DNA from: Sesamum alatum
Lineage: Eukaryota > Streptophyta > Magnoliopsida > Lamiales > Pedaliaceae
Length of the DNA stretch: 64,000 bases
Assembly (NCBI GenBank): GCA_034509735.1
Contig: JACGWO010000010.1
Location: 6,957,193 to 7,021,192, forward strand
Direction: 5' to 3'
Position numbers and translations under genes: made by a program. Below are positions 1 through 9,792 of this stretch, piece by piece (the first letter of the stretch is position 1; each line of letters begins with the position of its first letter). The notes beneath the pieces were generated by a model, which was given only the letters and a program-made list of their open reading frames with translations, did not search any database and was not told where the DNA came from.

Positions 1-18
1 ATCTTCATATACTCTTTC

Positions 19-630
19 CTAAGAAACAAATCGGAATGAGGTGTTTTTGGAAAGGGCATAAGCTATTCTATATGTTATAGAATATGGTGTATTCCCATCT
101 TTCATAAGATCTTTTCTTTTAAAACCCTGATGAAGGGTTAAGACTCTACTGAAATCTTGGTCTGCTAGGTTGTATGCTATCCTAGGATGAATATCAAACA
201 TTAGTTTTCCTGCATATAGATTTTCTATCATTGTCCCAAGACAACCATATCTTAAGTTATTGATTCTTCTATCTATTATTGACAAATGTATTTCCGAATT
301 AATTCCTTCCTTAAAATTTGCTTTTATTACTACTTCAATAGCTCCTATGTGGATCCATTTCATAGTAACCGCTACTTCTTCCCTGAGTTTACTTAATTTT
401 TCAAGAATTTCTTCTTTAGAAATAAACTGCATTTCCATCACATTACTAGTAAGTTCCATAAGGATAGCAAACTCACCTGAACTTACTTTGTAGATTATGT
501 GATGTTTCCTTTGGTTCAGTCCTATCTGGTTGAGGACTCTTCCAATCCCTCCAATCCTAAAACCGTTGTATGGGCTGAGATTAGAGTCTTGTCTCATGAT
601 TCTTTCCATTGTTTTGTTTGACACCGTCAT
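19..630 (-). pseudogene. Movement protein (30K superfamily) of the endogenous pararetrovirus
   Basis: A 203-codon open frame resembling caulimovirid cell-to-cell movement proteins. It contains an N-terminal segment with GFRIGGIGRVLNQ, a central beta-rich region, and the conserved Asp in an IIDRRI segment followed by GCLGTMIENLYAGKLMF. These proteins enlarge plasmodesmata so virions or genomes can pass between cells. It starts 59 bases after the stop of the coat tail and stops at 19-21. The residues beyond this stop, up to the window edge, still look like the same protein, so this is likely an old nonsense mutation rather than the natural end. Viral function is not expected. Confidence 0.8.
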
Positions 631-688
631 CCTTGAAAAGAATCCTGATAGGCTATCTGAGGTTTGAAGCCTATCTCCTTCGTTGTAA

Positions 689-1947
689 TTACTCTAATTC
701 GGTTGAAGATCCATCCGAATCACTTTCTATTTCTTCCTCGTAGATGTTTTCATATGAGGGAAGATCTTCGAATTGGTAGATTGGTACCAAATCACCGTAG
801 TAGACTACATCTAAGATGTCGTTTGTGGCTTCAAAAATTAGCGTAATTCACCACGTTTCTACGGGCAATCTAGGGAGATATGTCATTTTGCTCCGCACGT
901 CCAGCACTTGCAATCCTTAAAACTTTCATTAGCTCGGGTATGGGCTCATCTGAAAGTTCTTCGTGTAGGGGTTCGTCCTGTGGATTTCGCCTCTGATCGT
1001 CTAGATCCTTGGGATGAAGCCCTTGTTGGTCCTGTTCTCTGTCTAGATTTGTATGATCTGGATTTTGATTTGGACCACCATGATCTCCTTCTAAAAGAGG
1101 ATTTTCTGGAACTCCTGGAATAAGGGTCACTACCTTGTTTTCTCCTCTTCTTTTGCTCGCTTGATTCTCCTATCATAGTTGGAAAATCGTTATTATCACA
1201 ACAGAGAGGGGTTCTTTTGATTTTACCTCTCAATCTCTTCATGTTCTTTTGGACGGATACTTGGTAACACCAATCCTTCAGTTTGTCTTTAAGGAAAGAC
1301 ATCCTCCTTGCAACTGAATCTAGTTGACCTACAGGTACCTTGTATGATTGTATCAGCATTTCCCTCCATAGGCTGCAGATCTTTGCAAAGAACATTGGGG
1401 CAGCCACTTCGGTTGTTACCCCATTCTGGAAGAAGTATTTTCGAAACCAGTAGATATATTCATCTACTGCATAGATACTTTTTAATTCGAGGCCAAAGAG
1501 AGCTTGTGTATACTCCATAGCCTTTTCTATTCTGCTTCCTTCGAAGTATCCAACTCCAATGAAGTGAATCTTGATTAACCTTCCAAGTCTATCCGCGATT
1601 GCACTTTTAGACTCTCCTTCAAGAATGCTTGCTTTGGTCTCTTCTGGGGTATTATCCCATCCGATTTTTACCGACCCTTCCAAGCTTAACTCCAAAAGCT
1701 TTATGAAGTTATCCTTGTCTAGTTCCAACGTAGTTGCTGCAATTTTCATGGCTGCAACCCATTCATCTATTAGTTTCTCGATGTTTCGGAAGTCGATAAC
1801 ATCCAAGTTGAGAACAGTGTCATATGGATGTAAGGGCTGAAGCATGGTCCTTGCCCATGGTGTGTTTTCAGGAACTCGTCTTGGATTCCTTCCTAGGTTT
1901 TCTCGCAGTCTTGTACCTTCTCTCATTGCATGATCTGTGAGGATCAT
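689..1947 (-). pseudogene. Coat (capsid) protein of the endogenous pararetrovirus, broken
   Basis: The main open part (1947-946, 333 codons) has an aromatic-rich helical capsid-like core, then a Lys/Arg/Ser-rich basic region. A TGA at 948-946 interrupts it, but the same frame continues into a C-x-C-x2-C-x4-H-x4-C zinc knuckle (912-865) of the type seen in Caulimoviridae coat proteins. Inside the knuckle one position, normally Gly before the His, is a TGA stop, and a TAG follows the last Cys. After a frame change near 840-860 an acidic Asp/Glu/Ser tail reads to a stop at 691-689, like the acidic C-termini of caulimovirid coats. Reading may begin upstream of 1947 in another frame. Non-functional. 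Confidence 0.8.
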
Positions 1948-2047
1948 TTGAGCATGTGCTTTCCTCCGCGGTGGTAAAAGCTAGAGCGACCTCATTGGTT
2001 TGGATGTTGACTAAATCCACAATCCCTATTTGAGAAAAGAATTAAGC

Positions 2048-2476
2048 TTACTCTTGTAGATCTGATAGATCCACTCTTGATATCTCCATTAGTTTAATGG
2101 ATTTGATGATCTTAATGATTTGTTCTTTTTGTGTCTTTGGCTTCGAGATCTCCTTCGCCTTTCCCTTCTGATGTAGGAAAGATACCGGTCCAAGGGCGTC
2201 CCTGATGCGTTCCTGATGAGATCTGGATGTCTCAGGGGTATTCCTTTGATTTGTTTTCAGATCTGTAACCTCAGTTTTCAGATCTGTAAGATCCTTTTGT
2301 AGATCTGGTAGGATCTTTAGGATCTCATCCATCTTTTGGTTCAAGAGGTCTATTTTTATAGGTATATTGATTAACCTATGTCCATAGTCTTGCACTGTCT
2401 TTTGGACCTCTCTAAGGTCCTGAGAGTACTTTGAGACATCCGGTTCGAGTTCCCTCCAATCAGTTCTTTTAATCAT
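2048..2476 (-). pseudogene. Second small ORF, coiled-coil virion-associated-protein-like
   Basis: A 142-codon open frame. Residues about 15-80 form a heptad-like stretch rich in Leu, Ile, Lys, Asp and Glu, with repeated LKTEVTDLKT-type segments, which suggests a coiled coil. A Lys-rich tail follows. Caulimovirid genomes commonly place a small coiled-coil, nucleic-acid-binding or virion-associated protein just before the capsid region, so the position and composition fit that role. The family assignment is by analogy, not by a diagnostic motif. It overlaps the preceding ORF by 8 bases and ends about 100 bases before the coat frame. Confidence 0.6.
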
Positions 2477-2774
2477 TATTTTTATAATTGTATTTTTTCA
2501 GGAATCTACCTGTTCTGGATCTCTTGGCTGGGATTCTTCCATGGATCTCAACTCCATGTAGACGTCTCACCGCATTTCCTGGTAGCGCTTGTTGGACATG
2601 GCGATTTCTATGCCATTCCTCTTTTTCTTCCTTTGGAAGAAGCGATGGATCGACCAACCTTGGACTGTAGGTGAGGGTTCTAAGAATTTCCATAAGAAAT
2701 TCTGTTTTCTGTATTTTTAAAATCTGAAAATATTCCCTGTTTTTAATGTAACTCGAACTTTCGTTCGATTCCAT
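2469..2774 (-). pseudogene. Small first ORF of the endogenous pararetrovirus (unknown function)
   Basis: A 101-codon open frame following the primer site. It begins MESNESSSYIKN, is charged throughout, and ends in a basic Lys/Arg/Asn-rich tail. I recognise no domain. Its stop overlaps the start of the next ORF in an ATGATTAA arrangement (2476-2469), the compact coupling typical of small leading ORFs in badna-like genomes. It has no internal stop, unlike the coat gene. Whether the start at 2774 is authentic is inferred from position only. Confidence 0.55.
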
Positions 2775-2850
2775 ACTTCTAAAATCTCCTCCGTTTTAGG
2801 GATAAAATATCAATATGTAATATAAACAAGTATTTATTCAATAAACCTAG

Positions 2851-2862
2851 GCTCTGATACCA
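2851..2862 (-). other. Primer-binding site for initiator tRNA-Met
   Basis: The minus strand reads TGGTATCAGAGC, complementary to the 3' end of plant initiator tRNA-Met including CCA. The match continues into CC..AGGTTT with one extra base, so about 19 positions agree. Both caulimovirids and many copia elements use this primer. The genes downstream decide for a pararetrovirus. It sits 77 bases before the first ORF, so the leader between primer site and first start codon would be short. Confidence 0.85.
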
Positions 2863-3978
2863 TTTCTAAGGAGCATGGGTAATAAAATGTCAAAAGAAAT
2901 GGAAATAGACTAAAATGCTCATTTTAAAGCTGTAAAGGGGTAAAATTGTCCAAAATTCGGCCAAATTCGCTCAGATTCGATCAGAGGACCAAAATTGCTA
3001 CATTTTCAGAAGTTACAGGACTAAAATTGCCAGTGTCAAAGTTACGGGACTAAAAACGCCACCCCTCCTAAGATACGGGACTAATTTTGCAATTTCCCCT
3101 ATAAAATAATTGATTTTGGAACAATTAATTTAGAAAAAGTTATTATGACACTAAATTCATAATTTTATAATTGCATATACGAATACAAATTGTAATTAAG
3201 CTCAAAACTAACCGAATTCTTAAGGATTCAATGAATAGAAAATTATTTAATAGACACCATGGGCCATTAGATAAAAAAGTAATTACGGCTGTACTTTTTA
3301 TTAAACATAATTTTGATGTAATTTATTCCAAATTGGACAAAAAATATCAAACAACACAGAAGATTTCCACTCGAAACACAAATTCAACTTATTTAATCGA
3401 AGGGCCAAACCAATGATCTTTTAGCTTTAGTGGGTAAGGTTTGAGGTCCCATGATATTTTGTTTATTGTATAGTAAGTGTGGTATTTTTACTGTAAGAGT
3501 AGGTATTATTCGGACATAATTTATTTGATATTGTTGAGCAGTATATGATTGTTGTAGTTGTTTTTGTTAAATTGACATTCAACAGGAATGCTTGTAGTTG
3601 ATTTATTTTAAACTAGTACAGGTGTCACACTCAAATGTGTGTGCAAAATTAATTTAAGATTTAAAAAATAATTATTATTATAAAAATATATTAATTAAAT
3701 AAATAAAATATTAAAAAAATATAAAAAAATTATGAAAAATATTGAAAAAAAATGATAGAAAAAAAAGAATGTGGAAGTTGCGAGGAAAGAAAATGAGAAG
3801 TTGAGAGGAGAGAAAAAAACTAATAAAATATTAAAAATAATAATGAATTGATATATCATAAAATTGAAAACACCAATAGGGTGCTCTTCAATTATATATA
3901 GTATAGATAATAATAGTTTAAAAAAAAAAAAAAGCGAAGGGCCAAATGAGCACCCCATCCAATTCTACTGATCAACAA
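2863..3978. other. AT-rich intergenic sequence with a degenerate short repeat
   Basis: From about 2898 to 3105 the phrase TTACGGGACTAAAA, or a close variant, recurs three times in different contexts. This resembles the arms of the 'ggactaaaa' MITEs seen elsewhere in the window. The rest is AT-rich with homopolymer runs and no supported gene. Part may be upstream leader or promoter sequence of the pararetrovirus, but no boundary is visible. Confidence 0.4.
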
Positions 3979-4252
3979 AGGGTTTAATGCAATCTATCTC
4001 TCTCTGATATTGCAAATTAATGAGCGAATTACCCCTCTATAAAAAAATAATAGCAATTTACCTTCCTATGTTCTTTAAAATAGAACAATTTACCTCCTTA
4101 GACATGAAGGTAAATTGCTCCATTTTAAAAATACGGGGAGATAAATTGACTCATTTTAAAGACACACAGAAACATAAATTATTATTTTATTTTTCATAGG
4201 GAATAATTTACTCATTTATAATATCACATATGGTTATTTGCATTTTTTCCCC
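3979..4252. mobile_element. MITE family A copy 1 (MULE-type)
   Basis: A 274-bp near-palindrome. The left end reads AGGGTTTAATGCAA and the right end TTGCATTTTTTCCCC. Internal arms contain inverted 'aatttacc' phrases. It is flanked by a direct 8-bp duplication ATCAACAA (3971-3978 and 4253-4260). The same family recurs at 5018, 39939, 48266 and 60420. The 8-10 bp duplications across copies point to Mutator-like mobilisation. Confidence 0.75.
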
Positions 4253-4594
4253 ATCAACAACTTCATTATAAATTTAAAATTTGAACTCTAAAACAAACGT
4301 AACCGAAACAAAATTCGAAAATTTGAACTTTGAATTGTGCAACACATTTTAAATATGTCACCAAAAATCAAATTTAGGTAAAGTGGAGCAGCGTGCTGCC
4401 GCCGAAAGGAATAATAAAAAAACTCCTCATCTTTGTCGATAAAAAATAATTATTATTATAATTTAACCAAAAAAAAAAAAAAAAAACAGTTCACATTTGG
4501 CATCACGTGACTGGGTCAGTATTTTATTTTGATGGTCCAGCAATTTGAGTTCTATATATGTAGGCTGTTCTACCCAAGTTTTTTCTGTTTTTCA

Positions 4595-4670
4595 ACGATG
4601 CTCAGTTCAATTGGCAAAATTAGGCCTATAAGTTTTAAACTTATGAATTCGAACCCCGTCAGTATGGATC
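4595..4670 (+). repeat. tRNA-derived SINE-like fragment
   Basis: The segment has the layout of a degenerate tRNA with pol III promoter boxes: an A-box-like TGCTCAGTTCAATTGGCA near the start and a B-box-like ATTCGAACCCCG about 40 bases later. It ends directly against a CACTA-type MITE. It is too degenerate to be a tRNA gene. Confidence 0.45.
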
Positions 4671-4671
4671 G

Positions 4672-4916
4672 CACTACAAGCAAATAGCTTAATAATAATG
4701 AAAAAATTTGTAGTTGAATTAGCGTCGAGCTAATTAGCATGTAAAATTCTCATTGATAATCTACACTACTTAATATATATTTTACACAATTCATTGTTGA
4801 ATTCATTAACAATAAATTCTTATTTTTTAAATAATATAAATTAGCAAAAGAGAATTTTACTTGCTAATTAGCTCGACGCTGATTTTTTCGTTGCTATTGA
4901 GCGATTTCTTGTAGTG
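4672..4916. mobile_element. CACTA-type MITE, family D copy 1
   Basis: A 245-bp inverted-repeat element beginning CACTACAAGCAAA and ending TTTCTTGTAGTG, the classic CACTA terminal signature. The subterminal arms carry the inverted phrase GTCGAGCTAATTAGCA / GCTAATTAGCTCGACGC. The 3-bp flanks (TCG, TTG) do not match. Related copies lie at 42686 and 47005. Confidence 0.75.
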
Positions 4917-5017
4917 TTGTTGTTCTACTTAATATTAGGTGTAGTTCTACTTTCAAATAGGTGATTAACATAAATTGTTATAATTGTTGGTAAGTTATCA
5001 GATGTGAGATATTTGAT

Positions 5018-5174
5018 GGCGAAAATGCAAGCAACTCCCCTGGTATATTGCAGATTTGAAAATTACCCCCTATGAAAAATAAAATAACAATTTACCTCCC
5101 TATATATTTTAAAAATGAATCAATTTACTTTCCCGTATTTTTGAAAATGCAAGGAAGTAAATTACATTAAACCC
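5018..5174. mobile_element. MITE family A copy 2 with 10-bp target duplication
   Basis: A 157-bp diverged copy with left end GGCGAAAATGCAAG and right end TACATTAAACCC. It is bounded by a perfect 10-bp direct repeat GATATTTGAT (5008-5017 and 5175-5184). Confidence 0.75.
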
Positions 5175-5184
5175 GATATTTGAT

Positions 5185-6180
5185 ATTAATAAATGTATTA
5201 GTTCCAAAAAAAAAAAAAAGTTTTCCATGTTTATTTGACTTATTTTGTCTCAAGACAGAAGAAGCCAACAATTAGCATGATTTTTATTTTTATTTTATTT
5301 TAATACCACATGTTGAAATTGATACGTACGTGGAAGTAGGTAAGCAACAAATGAATGATCCAAGAAATGTAATTAAAACTGGAGTTCAGTGAGATTTATG
5401 GCTACAAGTCAATGCTCCTACTCTGATCAAGTTTGAATTAGCTGTGCTTTCAATTTTTTGTTGGATGGTTAATTACCTTTATACCCTCTTAAAATATGTA
5501 AAATTATATATTTTTTTAAAAAAGTTTTTAAAATTACACTTGCACATCCTCCAAGAATTTCTGTTTATATCTGAACCCTTATTGTTAAGGTATGGACGGA
5601 AAATACTAAAGTAACAGAAAATATATATAAACTTCTAATTTTACGTCTCATTAAATATTCAGTGTGATTTATTGGCAAGTATACCCTAATAATATCTTTA
5701 GTTTTGTAAGAGAGTAAATATCGTATATATAAAGTCAAAAGGGTATAATTAAAAAATATTATTTTTGAATTATTGTCATTAGATAAAAAATAGTCAAAGA
5801 TGAATTAAATGAAAAAGTGAAATCAATTAAGTTGGTCACATGTATGTCATCTGCACTTTTCCTACAACTTCAACAAATTGGGGCTATTTTCATCTTCGAT
5901 TTGCAAAATTTTTAAAATTATAGAACATAATGGGTAAAATAAATTCGCAGAACTAAGATTACAATTTTTCCAACAAAACACAGATACGACATGCAAATAT
6001 ATAAAAGGAATATCATACATTTGCCCTTCGCAAAAATAGAAAGTCACCTCGTAGATATGCCAGAAATGATTGCGTCTGAATCTATATAATGTTTGGGTAT
6101 CTAAAATCTAATTACGTGAGAATTAACATACAGATAGTATGCTTAGTCATATTAAACACCTACGTTCCATACAAATAGTT
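5185..6180. other. AT-rich intergenic, no gene
   Basis: No coding signal. Between about 5465 and 5640 is one arm resembling MITE family G (see 44325), with the phrases 'ttacacttgcac' and 'gttaaggtatgga'. It is probably a truncated copy. Confidence 0.4.
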
Positions 6181-6458
6181 AATTTTGGTCTCATACTGTG
6201 GGGAATTTATAGTATGGGTGTGACGGTAAATATTGACTGTAAAAATCTATTTTGGTAATTTGTCTTGTAATTTTAAAATTTCGCACATTGAGGATATAAA
6301 TGGCCAATTTTTTTTTTAAAATGATCGTGAAAGTGCACGTGATCAGCTTAGTTAAGTTGGATTTTTCCGATCATTTTATTTTTCAATGTGCGAAATTTTT
6401 AAAATTAGAAGACAAAAATTATCAATTAATTCGTATAGGACAGAACTAAAATTGTAAT
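6181..6458. repeat. Inverted-repeat element (MITE-like)
   Basis: The left arm 'taattttggtctcatactg' is roughly mirrored by 'aggacagaactaaaattg' at the right. The inner arms share AAAATTTCGCACATTGA / TCAATGTGCGAAATTTT. A short GC-containing centre holds the inverted pair CCGATCATTTT / AAAATGATCG. No clean target duplication was seen. Confidence 0.5.
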
Positions 6459-6545
6459 GTTTCCAATTTTATAAATGTGAGAGGGCCTTCGTCAAGAATT
6501 TTTAGAAAGTGAATCGATTATATATATTATTTGAAAGGCAAATTT

Positions 6546-6944
6546 CACTAAATCAAAAAGAAAAAATCAGTGACAAAAAAATTGAATGATAATTTTAATA
6601 CTGTCACTAATTATATATTTAGTTATAAGAATTTTTATTTTTTCCCGATAATGTGAATTTTATAGTTTTAATAGTGCCTATTATTTTGTAAAAATTGTTA
6701 TTACTAAGAATTAGTGATAAAGAAAATGTTCATAAAGTTGTCACTAAAAATAATTAATAATACATATATAGTGACAACAATATGTATCATTAATAATCTA
6801 TAGTGTCAACCTTATACACAATCCTTGTCACTAATAATTATATATGACAAGATAAGAATTGTTACCACTTAACATATATTTTTAGAGACAACTTCAAAAT
6901 TATAACTTGATATTTTGTTACTAATATTGTATTTTATTGTAGTG
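6546..6944. mobile_element. CACTA-type MITE, family F copy 1
   Basis: A 399-bp element from CACTAAATC to TTATTGTAGTG, built from repeated 'gtgacaa / ttgtcac' phrases in both orientations. The 3-bp flanks do not match. A related copy at 39356 has a perfect 3-bp duplication, which supports the family. Confidence 0.6.
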
Positions 6945-7876
6945 TAATTCATAATATAATTTTATATAATCATGTGAACTACTCTACATTAATAATAAAA
7001 TTTATATTGTATTATTATATTTGGTCCATATTATTTATTTTTAAAGTAACGTTTATAAAAACTTTGCTCCAAATAATATTATCATGGGGGTAATTTGGAT
7101 TTAACTGAAGAAATAATTACAGTGGTTTCAATCGATCTCATAATATATAATATTGTATTTGGATGTATGGATAATAAATCATTTATATTTGTTTGGGTGA
7201 TTTTATATTAGAAAGAATTTCAAATCTTTGGACTCTTATTTTAAACTATATTTTTGTGAAATATTGTTAGATCTTAAATTTTATTGATTTAAAGTCATTT
7301 CAATTCTACTCTAAATTCTTTCATTCAGACGTAACCTAAAGTTACATTTGAATCGATCAATTTTGATTTGAGAGAAGAATTTGAAAAATAATTTCAAATG
7401 ACTTCATAATAGAAAATTTTGAAATTTATCGCTATTTAACAAACATAGTTTACATTTAGATTTGAATTTAGAATTAATATGAATAAATCCAAAAGGATTT
7501 AATTTGTAGCAAAAATTTCAAATCTATCATTTTAAATCCAAAAATCCAAACATTTGCCGGATGCAAATTTTTGTCAGACTCAAACTTGGGCTTTTTCTGT
7601 ATTTTTTGCTGTTACGAAGTTTGTCCCAAAGTATCAATTGTAGTTGTCAAAGTCTATTTATTCATACTTCTATCACGACAATAAGAAAAAATATTAGTAA
7701 TAAAGTATTTTAAAATTATTATTAAAAACATATGTTAACTAATAATAATTTTTTTTATCATGATATAATAATCAATAACAAAAATTGTACATAGAATTAT
7801 CATTGCTGATAATTAAAATGATACATTTAATTTTTAGCTAAACATGTGTTAATTGTAGGGGAATGATTATTATTAA
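6945..7876. other. AT-rich intergenic, no gene
   Basis: Long AT-rich stretch. Around 7140-7560 there are inverted 'ttggattt / aaatccaa' phrases that may be an old MITE of the 'tttgg' type. Nothing else could be supported. Confidence 0.4.
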
Positions 7877-8852
7877 CACTAGAAGAAATATAACTTGCAT
7901 TCAATTATTGCAAATTCTCATGGTTAAAACGAAAAAGTTGTAGTAAATAATCATTTACCACGGTCACATCAATTACCCCCTAAAGTATTAAAACCTTCAT
8001 AAACCCCCCTGACCTTCTAACTCTTTTCCTTTTTATGTTCAAAAAGTCCATTTTACCTTTACTAAAAATTGCTTTTAAAAAAAATTAAAGGAATTTTTAA
8101 AATACCAAAATCACTCTTTTTTGAAATTTTGTCTAATTCTAGTTTCACTTGTTCATCGAGCTCTTTTTATTTTCGTAATCCTAAAGTACTTGGAGCTCAT
8201 TTTATTTTAATTTCCCTTGTTTGTCAAACCAAATTAAAAATAAATTTATACATGCATATATATATATATTTATGTATTTACTTAAACAAATATACAATTA
8301 ATAAAACCGAAAGAGTTTATCATGAGCTAATAAGAAAATAAACAATTAATATGTATATATATATATTTATATATATATATATATGGTAATTATATAAATG
8401 TGGTAATTATATGAATGTATAAATTTATTTTTAACTTGGTTTGACAAATAAGTGAAACTAAAATAAAATGAGCTCCAAATACTTTAGAATTATAAAAATA
8501 AAAAGAGCTCGATGAACAAGTGAAAATAGAATTAGATAAAACTTAAAAAAAAAAAAAAAAAAAGAGTGGTTTTGGTATTTTAAAAATCCCTTTAATTTTT
8601 TTTTTCATGAATCAATTTTTAGTAAGGGTAAAATGGACTTTTTGAACTTCAAAATTAAAGGTGTTAGAAGGTCAGAGGGGGGTTTTGAAGGTTTTAATAC
8701 TTTAGGGGGGTAATTGATGTAGGATGGATACTTCAGAGGTGGTAACTGTATTTAACCCTTTATTTTATTTAACCATGACTAATAATGGTCATTTACCATG
8801 ATTTTAGTTCATAACAATTAATATGTAGGTAATAGTAAATTTTCTTCTAGTG
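7877..8852. mobile_element. CACTA-type MITE, family C copy 1, split by a nested element
   Basis: Begins CACTAGAAGAAATA and ends AATTTTCTTCTAGTG with matching 3-bp duplications TAA (7874-7876 and 8853-8855), the expected CACTA target duplication. Internal phrases such as 'tggttaaaacg' and 'tttaccatgattttagttcata' match copies at 16774, 59965 and 62596. The interior from about 7966 to 8758 is a different element (family B). Confidence 0.8.
7966..8758. mobile_element. Long-hairpin MITE family B copy 1, nested, left end truncated
   Basis: Two arms of about 300 bp in inverted orientation around an AT-repeat centre. The left arm opens ACATCAATTACCCCCTAAAG. The right arm closes with its inverse and then runs to ATTTAACCC. 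About 38 bp of the left terminus present in the complete copy (58972) is missing. The arms contain apparent short ORFs that mirror each other and recur in the other copies; these are repeat shadows. Confidence 0.75.
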
Positions 8853-8905
8853 TAAGTAGCTTTTCCATGTCCCATATTGGTTTCACAACCTTTTCCTTAT
8901 GGTTT

Positions 8906-9148
8906 ACTAGTTGGCGTGGCACGCCGTCCCTGCGTGCATATAATAAATAATATTTCATGCTTTAAAATATATTATAACATACTTCAAAGAAAAAAAAAAG
9001 AAGAAGAAGAAGAAGAAGAGGGAAAGGAATAAAGAAAGAAAAGAAACTAACTTAGTGGTATTATTGGCATAACAAAAAATTGGTATCGCGGTGTAAGTAA
9101 CCGCCTTTTGTGAGTGAAAACGGTGTTTTCTTTATATATTAGTATAGA
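8906..9148 (-). mobile_element. Small non-autonomous Helitron-like element
   Basis: Read on the minus strand, it starts TCTATACTAATATATAAAG after an A and ends with hairpin GGCGTGCCACGCC (8925-8913) followed by AA and CTAGT (8910-8906). A TC start, a short GC hairpin and a CTRRT end are Helitron hallmarks. At 243 bp it carries no gene. The 3' flanking base is A rather than the usual T. An (AAG)n run lies inside at about 9000-9020. A diverged relative is at 56706. Confidence 0.6.
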
Positions 9149-9792
9149 TACGTATTTTTTGCTATCTTTAGAATTGAATTGTGTAGGTAGGTGAGTTTTG
9201 GTAGAAATGCCACAGGTTTGCATCCGCCAGGCTCGTCTCGATCTAGGTGGGGCTAGGCCACGTGGTTTAAATGTTATTAGAAAAAAAAAAATACTTGAAA
9301 AATCTAGACTTATCCATTTTTTTCCCTTTCTGAAATCTTAAAAAACTAACTTGAACCCGTCTCAGCTGTTGAGAAGAAGGTGGGTTGAACCAGTCTTGGC
9401 TATTGAGAAGGAGGCTGGTTTGACTCAGCCTATCTTGAAGATCCATGGCCTATGATCTCTCAACCAACTGAGGCTCCTCTACACGATAACTAGACCTCAG
9501 TTGGCCTTTATTTTACATACAGAAAACGAGCTCTTCTCATCCTCCTCTACAACTCTCTTTTTCTCCTTTGTGTTTCTCTTTCAAATTATATGAGTCTGTT
9601 GTTTCAACTCTCTACCACGAGTGGACATATTTGAGAGTGTTGTATTAACCTTGGGGATCAAATGGTTGTGATAATTGCACCATGGTTGTACTGAAATTTT
9701 GTTTTCAGGGTAGTAATTCTTTCCACTGCATAGCATTTATCGATCAATATTTTCAACAATCTGAAAACAAAATATATACTATCCTTAGTACA
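9149..9792. other. Intergenic sequence upstream of the copia remnant
   Basis: Mostly unrecognised. Two related phrases on 'tgttgagaagaaggtggg' and 'tattgagaaggaggctgg' occur at 9366-9420. The pyrimidine-rich stretch 9536-9640, ending near 'gtattaaccttgggg', could be the 3' part of a degenerate 5' LTR, but no second LTR copy was found after the element. Confidence 0.3.

Larger units (their letters stand above)
1..2862 (-). mobile_element. Endogenous pararetrovirus (caulimovirid-like), decayed, truncated by the window edge
   Basis: Reading leftwards on the minus strand, this block has a tRNA-Met primer site (2862-2851), two small overlapping ORFs (2774-2469 and 2476-2048), a coat-protein reading frame with a caulimovirid-type zinc knuckle (1947-689) and a movement-protein frame (630-19). 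This set is known from plant pararetroviruses (Caulimoviridae), not from Ty1/copia or Ty3/gypsy elements. The coat gene lies before the movement gene, an order I recall for Cavemovirus/Solendovirus-type genomes. Badnavirus and petuvirus polyproteins have movement first. Stops and at least one frameshift show it is a fossil. Reverse transcriptase and RNase H, if kept, lie left of position 1. The upstream boundary beyond the primer site is not defined. Confidence 0.82.

Noticed and set aside
2851..2862. Reading the tRNA-Met primer site as belonging to a copia element
   Set aside because: No LTR end lies immediately before it, and the genes after it are caulimovirid coat and movement types, which copia elements lack.
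4595..4670. A functional tRNA gene
   Set aside because: Only A- and B-box-like traces remain; the arms do not fold into a proper cloverleaf by inspection.
8069..8341. 90-codon open frame (+), similar to a 70-codon frame at 23192-23404 (-)
   Set aside because: Both lie in arms of the same inverted-repeat MITE. Similarity is due to the repeat. The frames run into AT-repeat sequence and have no domain.
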